In this document: positions 56,505-64,000 of the stretch, piece by piece | Numbering within the stretch: position 1 is the stretch's first letter | Layout: each line of letters starts with the position of its first letter | Assembly (NCBI RefSeq): GCF_044628455.1 | Contig: NZ_JBIYZW010000001.1 | Location: 1,116,001-1,180,000, forward strand | Length of the DNA stretch: 64,000 bases | Direction of reading: 5' to 3' | Source of the DNA: Solirubrum sp044628455 | GTDB taxonomy: Bacteria > Bacteroidota > Bacteroidia > Cytophagales > Hymenobacteraceae | Notes under the pieces: generated by a model | The model's input: the letters and a program-made list of their open reading frames with translations, nothing else | Told to the model about the DNA's origin: nothing | The model's database searches: none | Translations under genes and position numbers: made by a program

Positions 56505-57863
56505 TTACAGCGCCTCGACGGCCTGCTCGCTTTCCACGAACCGGATGCCGTAGTCGGCGGCCAGCTCGGCCAGAATGGGCGCGTAGAGGTCGGCGTGCGT
56601 GGGAATGACCACGCCCGGCTGCGTTACCAGCCCGCGGGCCAGGCGCCGCACGGCCATTCCCAGGGGCAGTCCCACGGTTTTGGCCATAGCCGTGTGCACG
56701 GCGTCGTCGCCGATGACTACCAGCGAAGAGGTGCGCCGCTGGGCCGAGCCGTCGGGCAAGCGGTAGTCGAACAGGTGCTGCATCACAATCATGTCGTGGT
56801 CGTGGGGCTGCAGCTGCCAGCGGGCGGTGAGCAGGCGCTCCAGCAGCTGGGCGGGCGTGGCATCGGGCAAACCCACCGGCTCGGGGCCAAACAAGCCCAG
56901 CCAGTTCAGCCGCTGCATTTCGGGCCCCTCGGGCGCCAGATGCAGGTGGGCCGCCACGCGCGCGGCCAGCGGCTGGCTCCCGGTGGCCGGTGGCAGAAAC
57001 GACTCCAGCAGCTCGGCCCAGGGCTGCTGGGCAGTGTTGCCGAGGTGGTAGCTGTCGTCGGTGAGGCCCAGGGCGACCAGCGCGGCCCAGGCGGCGCAGT
57101 AGCCGGGCCGGCGCAGGGTGCCGCGCAGCATGGTGGGAATGGTTTCCAGCCCGTAGATGGGCCGGTAGCTCAGCGAGTCGCGGTTGGCGTAGCCCTCGAA
57201 GGCCCCGTAGCCCGGCACCTGCAGGGCCTCGACGCGGCGGAACAGGTGCTGGTAGGGAATAAAGCGCGGGTGGCCGTCTTCGATGTAGCGGGCGGTGCCC
57301 TGCCCGGCCAGCACCACGTTGCGCGGGTTCCAGGTGAACTTGTAGCGCCAGGGGTTGTCGCCCTCCGAGTCGGGCGCCAGCAGCCCGCCGCAGTACGAGC
57401 GGAAGCCGGTGAGCTGCCCGCCCTCGGCTCGGATTTCCTCCAGCACCGGCAACGCCGACATGTGGTCGAGGCCGGGGTCGAGGCCGCACTCCATCAGGAA
57501 CGTGAGCCCGGCGGCCCGGGCCTCGGCGTCGAAGGTGCGGATTTCGTCGGTGGCGTAGGAGGCCGTGGCCAGGTGACGGCCGTGCAGCAGGCAGGCCTTG
57601 GCCACCACGGGGTGAAACAAGGCCGGCAGCATGGAAATGACCAGGTCGTGGGCCGCCACCAGCTCGTGCAGGCGTTCCGGCTGGCCGATTTCAAAGGCCA
57701 CGGCCCGGGCCCGGTCGGCGTGCGCGGCCAGCAGCCCGGTCAGCGGGGCGGGGTTTACGTCGGCAATGGTCAGCTGCCAGTCTTCGGCCGTGAGGTGGCC
57801 CAGCAGGTACTGAATAAGCGAAGAAGCCGAGCGGCCGGCCCCGAGCAGAAGAATACGGGTCAT
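56505..57863 (-). CDS. Saccharopine dehydrogenase-like protein (Lys9 family)
   Basis: The 452-residue protein matches the saccharopine dehydrogenase (glutamate-forming) fold. The Rossmann motif LLLGAGRSASSLIQYLL (about 4-20) opens the chain. Later motifs are DLVISMLPALFHPVVAKACL (about 75-94), LMECGLDPGLDHMSAL (conserved 'GxDPGxxHMxA') and the substrate block FRSYCGGLLAPDSEGDNPW. It acts on saccharopine or a related amino-dicarboxylate with NAD(P); Bacteroidota use such genes in lysine catabolism. No second lysine-pathway enzyme is adjacent. ATG 57863 begins the Rossmann motif. Confidence 0.88.
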   Translation of the reverse strand: MTRILLLGAGRSASSLIQYLLGHLTAEDWQLTIADVNPAPLTGLLAAHADRARAVAFEIGQPERLHELVAAHDLVISMLPALFHPVVAKACLLHGRHLATASYATDEIRTFDAEARAAGLTFLMECGLDPGLDHMSALPVLEEIRAEGGQLTGFRSYCGGLLAPDSEGDNPWRYKFTWNPRNVVLAGQGTARYIEDGHPRFIPYQHLFRRVEALQVPGYGAFEGYANRDSLSYRPIYGLETIPTMLRGTLRRPGYCAAWAALVALGLTDDSYHLGNTAQQPWAELLESFLPPATGSQPLAARVAAHLHLAPEGPEMQRLNWLGLFGPEPVGLPDATPAQLLERLLTARWQLQPHDHDMIVMQHLFDYRLPDGSAQRRTSSLVVIGDDAVHTAMAKTVGLPLGMAVRRLARGLVTQPGVVIPTHADLYAPILAELAADYGIRFVESEQAVEAL

Positions 57864-58103
57864 GGAAAATGGGTTGCGCGTTGTCGGCTGGCAAGCCCGG
57901 GAGTTTCGACGCGTGGCGGCTCGCTGGCGGATAAAAGCACCCGGGTGCCACGGACCACCAACCATTCACCACAAACGAAAAACCCGGTATTGGCTACCAA
58001 CTGAATTCCGCCCGAAATGTACTATTTTCGTCCCCCGTAGCCCAACGGGGGCTGCCTTTCGGCGGCTTATCTTCTCTGTTCCCCCGCTGAATTTGCGCCC
58101 TCG

Positions 58104-58592
58104 ATGGCCCAAACCCTGAATCTGACCATCACCGCCGACGTGCTGACCGAGGCGGAACTCTCCCCCGCCGAAACCCGCTGCTGGCAAGCAGCCCAGGCAG
58201 CTACCGCGCATTCCTACGCCCCCTACTCCCACTTTCACGTGGGCGCGGCCCTGCTGCTCGACGACGACTCGATCTGCTGGAACGTCAACCAGGAAAACGC
58301 CGCTTACCCCTCGGGCCTGTGCGCCGAGCGCACCGCCCTGTTCGGCCTGGCCAACCAGCCCGAGCGCCGCATCCGGCTGATGGCCGTGGCGGCCCGCCCC
58401 CAGAACGGCGAGTTTGTGCCTGTGACGTCCTGCGGAGCCTGCCGCCAGGTAATGGCCGAGTTCGAGCAGCGCCAGGCCGAGCCCATCACCCTGCTGCTGC
58501 CCGGCCCCGACGGCACCATCTGGCGCTTTCAGCGCCTGACCGACCTGCTGCCCTTCCAGTTCATGGCCGACGTGCTGCCGACCCGCGCCTAG
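58104..58592 (+). CDS. cdd: Cytidine deaminase
   Basis: Cdd converts cytidine and deoxycytidine to uridine forms. The 162-residue length suits a homotetrameric type. The zinc site is complete: Cys73 and Glu75 in LCAERTALF (CAE), and Cys110 and Cys113 in TSCGACRQVM. NVNQENAAYPSGL precedes the first Cys as usual. ATG 58104 gives a modest N-terminal extension. It is 12 bases before the next gene, a hydrolase, with which it is probably cotranscribed. Confidence 0.95.
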   Translation: MAQTLNLTITADVLTEAELSPAETRCWQAAQAATAHSYAPYSHFHVGAALLLDDDSICWNVNQENAAYPSGLCAERTALFGLANQPERRIRLMAVAARPQNGEFVPVTSCGACRQVMAEFEQRQAEPITLLLPGPDGTIWRFQRLTDLLPFQFMADVLPTRA

Positions 58593-58603
58593 CCGCTTCG
58601 CGA

Positions 58604-59257
58604 GTGGACGCGCACGAACACCGCCTGGTAGTGCCCCGCACGGCCCGCTACTACCAGCTGGGCGAGCTGGCCACGGCCCGCCGCCTGTGGGTGGTATGCC
58701 ACGGCTACGGGCAGCTGGCCGCCTACTTCATCCGCCACTTCCGCGCGGTGGCCGAGCATGTGCCCGGCACGGTGGTGGTGGCGCCCGAGGGCTTGTCGAA
58801 GTTTTACCTGCAGGGCACCAGCGGCCGCGTGGGCGCTACCTGGATGACGCGCGAAGACCGTCTGGGCGAAATCGAGGATTACTCGGCTTACCTCGACCAA
58901 CTGCTGGCCCAGCTGCAGGCAGCCTGCCCGCCGGGTACGCCGGTTACGCTGCTGGGCTTTTCGCAGGGCGCCACCACGCTCAGCCGCTGGCTGCTACGCC
59001 GTCCTTTCCGCCCCCGGCACCTGGTGCTCTGGGCAGGTACTTTTCCCGAAGACGCCGACCCGGCCGCCGCCCGCGAGCTGCTGACTACGCTGCCCGCTCT
59101 CACGGTGGTGTGCGGCACAGCCGACCCCTACGTGCCGGAGGATAAAGTTGACGGACAGCTGGCACTGCTGGGCCAGCACGGCGGACGGCCCGCCGTACTG
59201 CGCTTTGCGGGCGGCCACGAGCTGAACGCCGCCGTGCTGCGGCAGTTGGCCGAATAG
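58604..59257 (+). CDS. Phospholipase/carboxylesterase family α/β-hydrolase
   Basis: The 217-residue protein is a serine hydrolase of the esterase/lysophospholipase type. The nucleophile is Ser in LLGFSQGATTLSRW (about residue 112-118, GFSQG), the Asp in CGTADPYVPEDK (about 170) and His in GGHELNAAV. The oxyanion region is VVCHGYGQLAAYF. These are complete. The start is GTG 58604; any longer reading overlaps the deaminase gene in a different frame. Esters of small molecules are the likely substrates. Signal peptide absent, so cytoplasmic. Confidence 0.85.
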   Translation: MDAHEHRLVVPRTARYYQLGELATARRLWVVCHGYGQLAAYFIRHFRAVAEHVPGTVVVAPEGLSKFYLQGTSGRVGATWMTREDRLGEIEDYSAYLDQLLAQLQAACPPGTPVTLLGFSQGATTLSRWLLRRPFRPRHLVLWAGTFPEDADPAAARELLTTLPALTVVCGTADPYVPEDKVDGQLALLGQHGGRPAVLRFAGGHELNAAVLRQLAE

Positions 59258-59298
59258 CAGGCCTGTATTCCGGACAAAAACGCCCACCGCCCGCTGGA

Positions 59299-60054
59299 TT
59301 AAGCGGGCGGTTGCTTGTTGATGACGGTGGCGGCCGCCTGGGCCCCGGCCAGAATGGTTACTTCCGAGATGGTCACGTGCGGCGGGCGGGTGACCATGAA
59401 CTGAATGACCTCGGCCACGTCTTCGGGCCGGAGGGGCTCGAAGCCTTGATACACGCTCTCGGCCCGGGCTACGTCGCCCTTGAAGCGCACCTGCGAAAAC
59501 TCGGTTTGCACCGCCCCGGGGTTTACTTCCGCCACCCGAATGCCCAGCCCGATCAGGTCGAGGCGCATGCCCTTGCTGAGCGAGGCCACGGCGGCCTTGG
59601 AGGCGCAGTACACGTTGCCGTTGGCGTAAACCTCGTGGCCGGCAATCGAGCCGATGTTGACGATGAAACCGTTGCGCCGCGCCTGCATGGCCGGCAGCAC
59701 CGCGTGGGTCACGTTCAGCAGGCCCCGCACGTTGCTGTCGAGCATGGCGTCCCAGTCAGTTGGGTCGCCGCTTTGAATGGGCGCCAGGCCGTGGGCGTTG
59801 CCGGCGTTGTTCACCAGCACGTCGATGGCCCGAAACTCCTCGGGCAGGCTGGCCACGGCGGCGCCCACGGCGGCCCGGTCGCGCACGTCGAAAGTCAGAA
59901 TGTGAACCGGCGTGGCGGCCAGCTCGCGGGCCAGCTCTTCCAGCCGCTCGCGGCGGCGGCCGGTCACCACCAGCTTGAACCCGGCCTGGGCCAGGGCTAC
60001 CGCGGTGGCGCGGCCAATTCCCGACGAAGCGCCGGTAATAAGGGCGATGCGCAT
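59299..60054 (-). CDS. Short-chain dehydrogenase/reductase
   Basis: The 251-residue SDR has the cofactor motif TGASSGIG (about 7-14), Arg-rich strand end VVTGRRRERLEEL suggesting NADP, NNAGNAHG (about 86-93), catalytic Ser in NIGSIAG (about 138) and the YxxxK pair in YCASKAAVASL. NPGAVQTEF follows as expected. Overall it resembles YdfG-type serine/3-hydroxy acid dehydrogenases, which oxidise L-allo-threonine and related compounds. It converges on the hydrolase gene with 41 bases between. ATG 60054 is clear. Confidence 0.9.
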   Translation of the reverse strand: MRIALITGASSGIGRATAVALAQAGFKLVVTGRRRERLEELARELAATPVHILTFDVRDRAAVGAAVASLPEEFRAIDVLVNNAGNAHGLAPIQSGDPTDWDAMLDSNVRGLLNVTHAVLPAMQARRNGFIVNIGSIAGHEVYANGNVYCASKAAVASLSKGMRLDLIGLGIRVAEVNPGAVQTEFSQVRFKGDVARAESVYQGFEPLRPEDVAEVIQFMVTRPPHVTISEVTILAGAQAAATVINKQPPA

Positions 60055-60156
60055 ATCAGATCAGAAGTGGATTGCGAGCGTAGCGGGGCGCACCCAACGG
60101 GGCTTGCCCAGCCCGGTGAATCAGACTTCCCGCCCCGGCAAGGTGCCTAGCGGGTG

Positions 60157-60945
60157 CTACTCAATGTTCAGGTACAAGGTCACCGAGTTGCTGCGCACGC
60201 GCTGAAAGCTGCCGGTGTAGAAGTCGGCGCCGGGCTGCAACAGGTTGGTCAGGCCGTGGGAAAAGCGCAGCTCGGGAGCAAACTTAAAGAAGGGGTAGAA
60301 CAGGTCGAGGCCCACGCCGTACTCGATGGCCAGGTCGGAGCTGCCGATGGCCAGCTGGCTGCGGGCCGGCTCGCGCTTGCGCTGCCCGATGTTGATGCTG
60401 GGCTTGAGTCCGCCGATGACGTACACCCGCGTGTTGCGACGGCGCTCCGAGTGAAATTTCAGCAGCAATGGAAACGTGACCTGGGTAGTGCTGATTTCCT
60501 GGTTGAGCACGGTGTCCTGCGCGCCGCCGAATTTCTTGAACTCCACCTGGTTTTCGTAGAGCGGGTTCACGCCCGGCGCGAAGCGCAAGCTCAGGTAGTC
60601 GCTCAGGCGCGCATCACCGATGAAGCCCACCCCAAAGCCCGGCGTCACCAGCGCATTGGCCGACACGCCCGAAGTGGGGTACGCCGCCGAGTGCTCGAGC
60701 CGGTAGCGCGAGCCGTACACCGAGATGTAGATGCCGGGGTGAAACCACCGGTCGTCGTAGCCGGGCAGGTTGTTTACCGTGACCGACTTCACCCGGCCGC
60801 CCTTGCCGCGGCTGGCGCTGGTCTGACTGCGCTTCTGGGCCACTACGACCGTGGGCAGCAGCAGCAGCAAAAGCATCACCCGCAGCAGGCGGGCTACTTG
60901 GTGGCGGTGTAGATGGAGCTGATGCCGAACGTGAGCGGTTGCCAT
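60157..60945 (-). CDS. porT: PorT-family outer-membrane protein (type IX secretion)
   Basis: PorT is an outer-membrane β-barrel needed for type IX secretion. The 262-residue product has GYDDRWFHPGIYISVYGSRY, PGFGVGFIGDARLSDYLSLR, PLLLKFHSERR and YVIGGLKPSINI, which fit the PorT pattern of alternating strands and end with LYLNIE. The start is uncertain. ATG 60945 yields a 36-residue signal region (cleavage near VVVAQ) and overlaps the ubiE gene by 52 bases. An internal ATG at 60876 would give a very short signal. The neighbour ubiE is the usual partner in this phylum. Confidence 0.75.
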   Translation of the reverse strand: MATAHVRHQLHLHRHQVARLLRVMLLLLLLPTVVVAQKRSQTSASRGKGGRVKSVTVNNLPGYDDRWFHPGIYISVYGSRYRLEHSAAYPTSGVSANALVTPGFGVGFIGDARLSDYLSLRFAPGVNPLYENQVEFKKFGGAQDTVLNQEISTTQVTFPLLLKFHSERRRNTRVYVIGGLKPSINIGQRKREPARSQLAIGSSDLAIEYGVGLDLFYPFFKFAPELRFSHGLTNLLQPGADFYTGSFQRVRSNSVTLYLNIE

Positions 60946-61619
60946 TGAGGGGAAGTAAAACCAACCTGCCGAAGAATGGCCAGAAAGTCGGGGCCATCGG
61001 GAAACGCCTGCACCGACTCGGGCAGGTACGTATAGGCGGACTGGTCTTTGGAAATCAGTTTGCCAAAAACCGGCAGAATGTGCCGAAAGTAAAAATTGTA
61101 GGCCTGCTTGAAGGGAAACCCCCGGGGCTTGGAAAACTCCAGCACCACCAGCTTGCCGCCGGGCCGCAGCACCCGCCGCATTTCCGTCAGACCTTGGGCC
61201 AGGTTTTCGAAGTTGCGCACCCCAAACGAAGCCGTAACGGCGTCGAAGGTGTTGTCAGCGAAGGGCAGGTTCTCGGAGTCGCCCAGCTGCAGCTCGATGC
61301 GGTGGCCCAGGCCCCGCTCGCGCACCTTGCGGCGGCCCACCTCCAGCATGCCCTCCGAGATGTCGACCCCGGTTACCTGCACGTCGGGCCCCACTTTCAG
61401 GCTTTCGAAGGCAAAGTCGCCAGTGCCGGTGGCAATGTCGAGGATGCGGGCCGGGCGCAGCTGCCGCAGCTCCCCCACGGCCTTGCGCCGCCAGTAAATA
61501 TCGGTGCCGGCGCTCAGGAAGTGGTTGAGGAAGTCGTACTTGCCGGCGATGCTGTTGAACATCTGCGCGACCTGGGACTTCTTGCCCGTGGGGTCATCTT
61601 TGTAGGGAACTACGCTCAT
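60894..61619 (-). CDS. ubiE: UbiE/MenG methyltransferase
   Basis: UbiE/MenG performs the C-methylation that yields menaquinone from demethylmenaquinone; Bacteroidota make menaquinone. The 241-residue protein shows VAQMFNSIAGKYDFLNHFLS (17-36), the SAM motif LDIATGTGDFAF (about 58-69), VTGVDISEGMLEVGRRKV and NTFDAVTASFGVRNFENLAQ (about 122-141), which is the MenG signature. ATG 61619 is clear. It overlaps the PorT reading by 52 bases. The SAM-binding elements are all intact. Confidence 0.94.
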   Translation of the reverse strand: MSVVPYKDDPTGKKSQVAQMFNSIAGKYDFLNHFLSAGTDIYWRRKAVGELRQLRPARILDIATGTGDFAFESLKVGPDVQVTGVDISEGMLEVGRRKVRERGLGHRIELQLGDSENLPFADNTFDAVTASFGVRNFENLAQGLTEMRRVLRPGGKLVVLEFSKPRGFPFKQAYNFYFRHILPVFGKLISKDQSAYTYLPESVQAFPDGPDFLAILRQVGFTSPQWQPLTFGISSIYTATK

Positions 61620-61804
61620 GGGTGGTCAAGCAAACGGCTAAAGGGCCCGCAAATTGCCCAAATAGAACGAGCCCCGCGGCATATTGTTGGAAAAAGCCGC
61701 GTGGCCCCGCCCGCACTGCGCCCCACTTCGCCCCTTTCCGGCTCAATGCCACCCGCTTCCGCGCTCGGCCGGCCTGAGCAGGGCACTCGGCCGGCCCCAA
61801 ATAA

Positions 61805-61839
61805 AAAGCGGGCCGGACCGTGGTGGTCCGACCCGCTTT
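61805..61839 (-). terminator. Terminator after the PorE-like gene
   Basis: AAAGCGGG-C-CGGACC and GGTCCG-A-CCCGCTTT pair around GTGGT (61805-61839), 25 bases beyond the stop. The plus-side A-run gives a U-run for minus-strand transcription. The gap 61620-61863 holds nothing else I can name. Confidence 0.85.
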
Positions 61840-61863
61840 CGGGAGTGACGAACGCGGGAGGCG

Positions 61864-64000
61864 TTAGTCGTTCTTGGTTTTCACCTTGGTTTTGTCGCCG
61901 GCGGCGTCCTTGGCTTTGGAGTCCAGCTCGCCAGCCTTGGTGGTCGTCTTGCTTTTCTCGCCGGTGGCGCTTTCGGTTTTCACCTTCACTTTGTCGCTGT
62001 CCTCGTCTACCTTGGTTTTCACCTTGGTGCCGTCGGCGGTTTTCACCTTGGTTTTGCCGGGCTGCAGCGGGGCCGTGGTGCGGCCCGAAGTGCCCGAAGC
62101 GCCGGTGCTGGTGCCGGTAGTGGCGCCACCGCTGGTGCCGGGCTGGTTGATCTGCATGTTCTGCATCGACTCACCCTCCTTCAGAATCACCTTGAATTCC
62201 ACGCGGCGGTTGAGCTGCATGTTTTCGGGCGAATCGTTGGTAGCGGCCGGGCGACGCTCGCCGTAGCTTACCGTTACCATGCGCGTTTCGGCAATGCCGT
62301 TACGCTTGAGGTAGTTGTAGGCCGAGTTCGAGCGGTTCTGGCCCAGTACCATGTTGTACTCGTCGGTGTTGCGCGAGTCACAGTGGCCTTCAATGGAGAT
62401 GTTGATGCCCGGGTTGGCTTTCAGGATGCCGGCAATGTTGTTCAGCTCACGCACCGACTCGGGGCGCAGGTTGTACTTGTCGGTATCGAAGTAGATCTTC
62501 TTGAAGGCGAACATCGAGCCGCTGGTGGTGTCGACGTACGGGATGTAGAAGTTCTTGGTGATAACGGCCGAGTCTTCGACTACAACCGGCACGGCAAACT
62601 CCTCGGTGGTGATGTTCTTGCCGTCTTTCGACAGGGCAACCTGGTAGGTACGGCCCGAGAGCACGTTCACCGCGTAGTTGCCCGAGTCGGGGCGCGTCAC
62701 ATCGCGGAAGCTGATGGCCGTCTTGTCAGCCGTCTGCCCGTTGAACACCAGCTCGACGCCGGGAATGATGGTGGTGCTGTCGCGCGAGGAGAAGACCTTG
62801 CCCTGCACCGTTACATTCTTGATGTAGTTGATGGTGTAGATGTCCTTTTCACCGTAGCCGCCGATGCGGTACGACGACAGGTAGGCATACGAGCCGTCGG
62901 GCGAGAGGCGGTAGTAGGTGTCGTCGTCGGGCGTGTTTACCGGGTAGCCCATGTTTTCGGGCGCGCCCCAGCGCTTGCCAATCGAGTCGTACACCGACTT
63001 GAAGATGTCGTAGCCGCCCATGGTGTTGTGGCCGCGCGACGAGAAGTACAGGGTTTTGCCGTCGCGGCTCAGGTAGGGGCTGTCGTCGTCGAAGCGGGTG
63101 TTGATGGCCGAGCCCAGGCTCTTGGCCGGACCCCAGTCGCCGCCCGCCTGGCGGGTAGCAGTGTAGATGTCGAGGCGGCCATCCTCCGAGTATTTACCCG
63201 TCGAGAAGTAAATCGTCAGGCCGTCCGGGGTGATGTAGGCGTCCGATTCAAAGGCTTTCGAGTTGATGTTGCCGTTGAGTTTCTTGGGCTCGGTCCAGTC
63301 GCCGCCGCTTTTCTCCGAGTAGAAGATGTCGCCGTTCTCATCCTGGCGGTACATCAGCATCTTGGAGTCGTTGTCGAACACCTGAATGGAGGCGTCGTGG
63401 CCCTTGCCATTGAGCGCGCCCGACAGCGAACGGGGCTTCTCCCACTCGTCTTCGCTGATGCGCTTGGCCTCGAAGATGTCTTCGTAGTACTCGCCGTCGG
63501 AGGCTACGTTGCCCTTGCCTTTCTTGGCATCGGCACCCGAGGCGTTGGCGCCGGTCACGTTTTCCGAGCGCGAGGTGAACAGCAGCACCTTATCATCGCT
63601 CGAGATTACGGGGCTGTGCTCCGAGTAAGCCGAGTTGATGGTCGGGCCCAGGTTCTTGACGAAGATGTCCTTGGGGCTGTTGAACTGAATCTTGGCGTTT
63701 TTGGCGTGCTGAATCAGCTGAGCCAAATCGGCCTTGCGCGAGTCCTTCTTTTTCAGCGTGGCGTTGTAGCGCTGGAAGTGGGCAATAGCCTCGTCGAAGT
63801 TGTAGTTCAGGTGGTCGACGCGGCCCAGCCAGTACTCCACATCTTTCGAAACCTTGGGCTTGAGTTTCTGGGCTTTGTAGATGTAGTCGCTGGCTTTTTC
63901 CTTGTCGAACGACATGTAGGAAATGCCGGCGCGGAACAAGGCCAGAGCGTTGTTGGGCTCCTTGGCCAGCACCTGCTCGTAGTAGGGAATGGCCGCACGG
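61864..64000 (-). CDS. PorE-like TPR/PD40/OmpA protein, N-terminus outside the window
   Basis: The frame runs off the right edge, so the N-terminus (signal and first repeats) is missing. What remains (712 residues) has in order: a TPR segment (ALALFRAGISYMSF…), WD40-like PD40 β-propeller blades (SAYSEHSPVISSDDKVLLFT, DSPYLSRDGKTLYFSSRG and similar), a carboxypeptidase-regulatory-like module (VTVQGKVFSSRDSTTIIPGV) and an OmpA C-terminal domain (NPGINISIEGHCDSRNTDEY) that binds peptidoglycan. This is the PorE architecture of type IX secretion; generic Pal-like relatives exist too. A Lys/Thr-rich tail of about 90 residues follows OmpA, unusual for the family. Confidence 0.8.
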   Translation of the reverse strand, partial: RAAIPYYEQVLAKEPNNALALFRAGISYMSFDKEKASDYIYKAQKLKPKVSKDVEYWLGRVDHLNYNFDEAIAHFQRYNATLKKKDSRKADLAQLIQHAKNAKIQFNSPKDIFVKNLGPTINSAYSEHSPVISSDDKVLLFTSRSENVTGANASGADAKKGKGNVASDGEYYEDIFEAKRISEDEWEKPRSLSGALNGKGHDASIQVFDNDSKMLMYRQDENGDIFYSEKSGGDWTEPKKLNGNINSKAFESDAYITPDGLTIYFSTGKYSEDGRLDIYTATRQAGGDWGPAKSLGSAINTRFDDDSPYLSRDGKTLYFSSRGHNTMGGYDIFKSVYDSIGKRWGAPENMGYPVNTPDDDTYYRLSPDGSYAYLSSYRIGGYGEKDIYTINYIKNVTVQGKVFSSRDSTTIIPGVELVFNGQTADKTAISFRDVTRPDSGNYAVNVLSGRTYQVALSKDGKNITTEEFAVPVVVEDSAVITKNFYIPYVDTTSGSMFAFKKIYFDTDKYNLRPESVRELNNIAGILKANPGINISIEGHCDSRNTDEYNMVLGQNRSNSAYNYLKRNGIAETRMVTVSYGERRPAATNDSPENMQLNRRVEFKVILKEGESMQNMQINQPGTSGGATTGTSTGASGTSGRTTAPLQPGKTKVKTADGTKVKTKVDEDSDKVKVKTESATGEKSKTTTKAGELDSKAKDAAGDKTKVKTKND

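Overview
The window looks like a chromosome segment of a GC-rich member of the Bacteroidota, most likely Cytophagales and Hymenobacter-like. The evidence is internal: type IX secretion genes (porX, porT, a PorE-like OmpA protein, a GldM-like lipoprotein), the LpxC-FabZ fusion typical of the phylum, DUF2851 and OMP_b-brl_3 proteins, and TAnnTTTG -7 promoter boxes. I saw no rRNA, tRNA, CRISPR array, insertion sequence or prophage. Nearly all of it is ordinary, dense chromosomal coding sequence.

Layout. 1-3.9 kb: the tail of a cut gene, a 612-base convergent gap with a palindromic repeat, then uncharacterised genes, a GldM-like lipoprotein and a tandem GNAT protein. 4-7.5 kb: alanine dehydrogenase-like enzyme, tsaE, class I aminotransferase, VF530 protein. 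7.8-13.5 kb: two paralogous outer-membrane receptors flanking a MarR regulator, with a palindrome in each promoter region. 13.6-18.3 kb: tail-specific protease, a 21-bp-periodic repeat array, a lipoprotein and PorX. 18.6-25.5 kb: HD hydrolase and the lipid A genes lpxD, lpxC/fabZ and lpxA with an ABC ATPase, then a Uma2 nuclease-like protein and an acidic protein. 25.6-31.6 kb: DUF4197, cinA, a 692-base repeat hotspot, two orphan genes, a lipoyl E2. 31.7-39.7 kb: valS, ferredoxin, LuxC-like reductase, small proteins, nucleoside phosphorylase, trhO. 39.8-49 kb: NeuD-like acetyltransferase, two polytopic membrane proteins, DUF2851, lolA, ftsK. 49-64 kb: a second 21-bp array, xerD, aroQ, serC, marC, rnhA, trmN6, an ABC pair, saccharopine dehydrogenase-like protein, cdd, an esterase, an SDR, porT/ubiE, and the start-truncated PorE-like protein.

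Functional themes are envelope building (lpxD/C/A, lolA, ABC systems, outer-membrane barrels), type IX secretion and its control, and amino-acid and cofactor housekeeping. The least explained content is intergenic. Seven or more families of short repeats occupy the gaps: spacer hairpins of three sequence classes, REP-like hairpins, a long inverted repeat exactly filling a convergent gap, and three arrays with 21-bp periodicity. The array at 28286-28453 is the most unusual: eight 21-bp units fall into reverse-complementary pairs (1-8, 2-5, 3-6, 4-7), and three of those pairs interleave instead of nesting.
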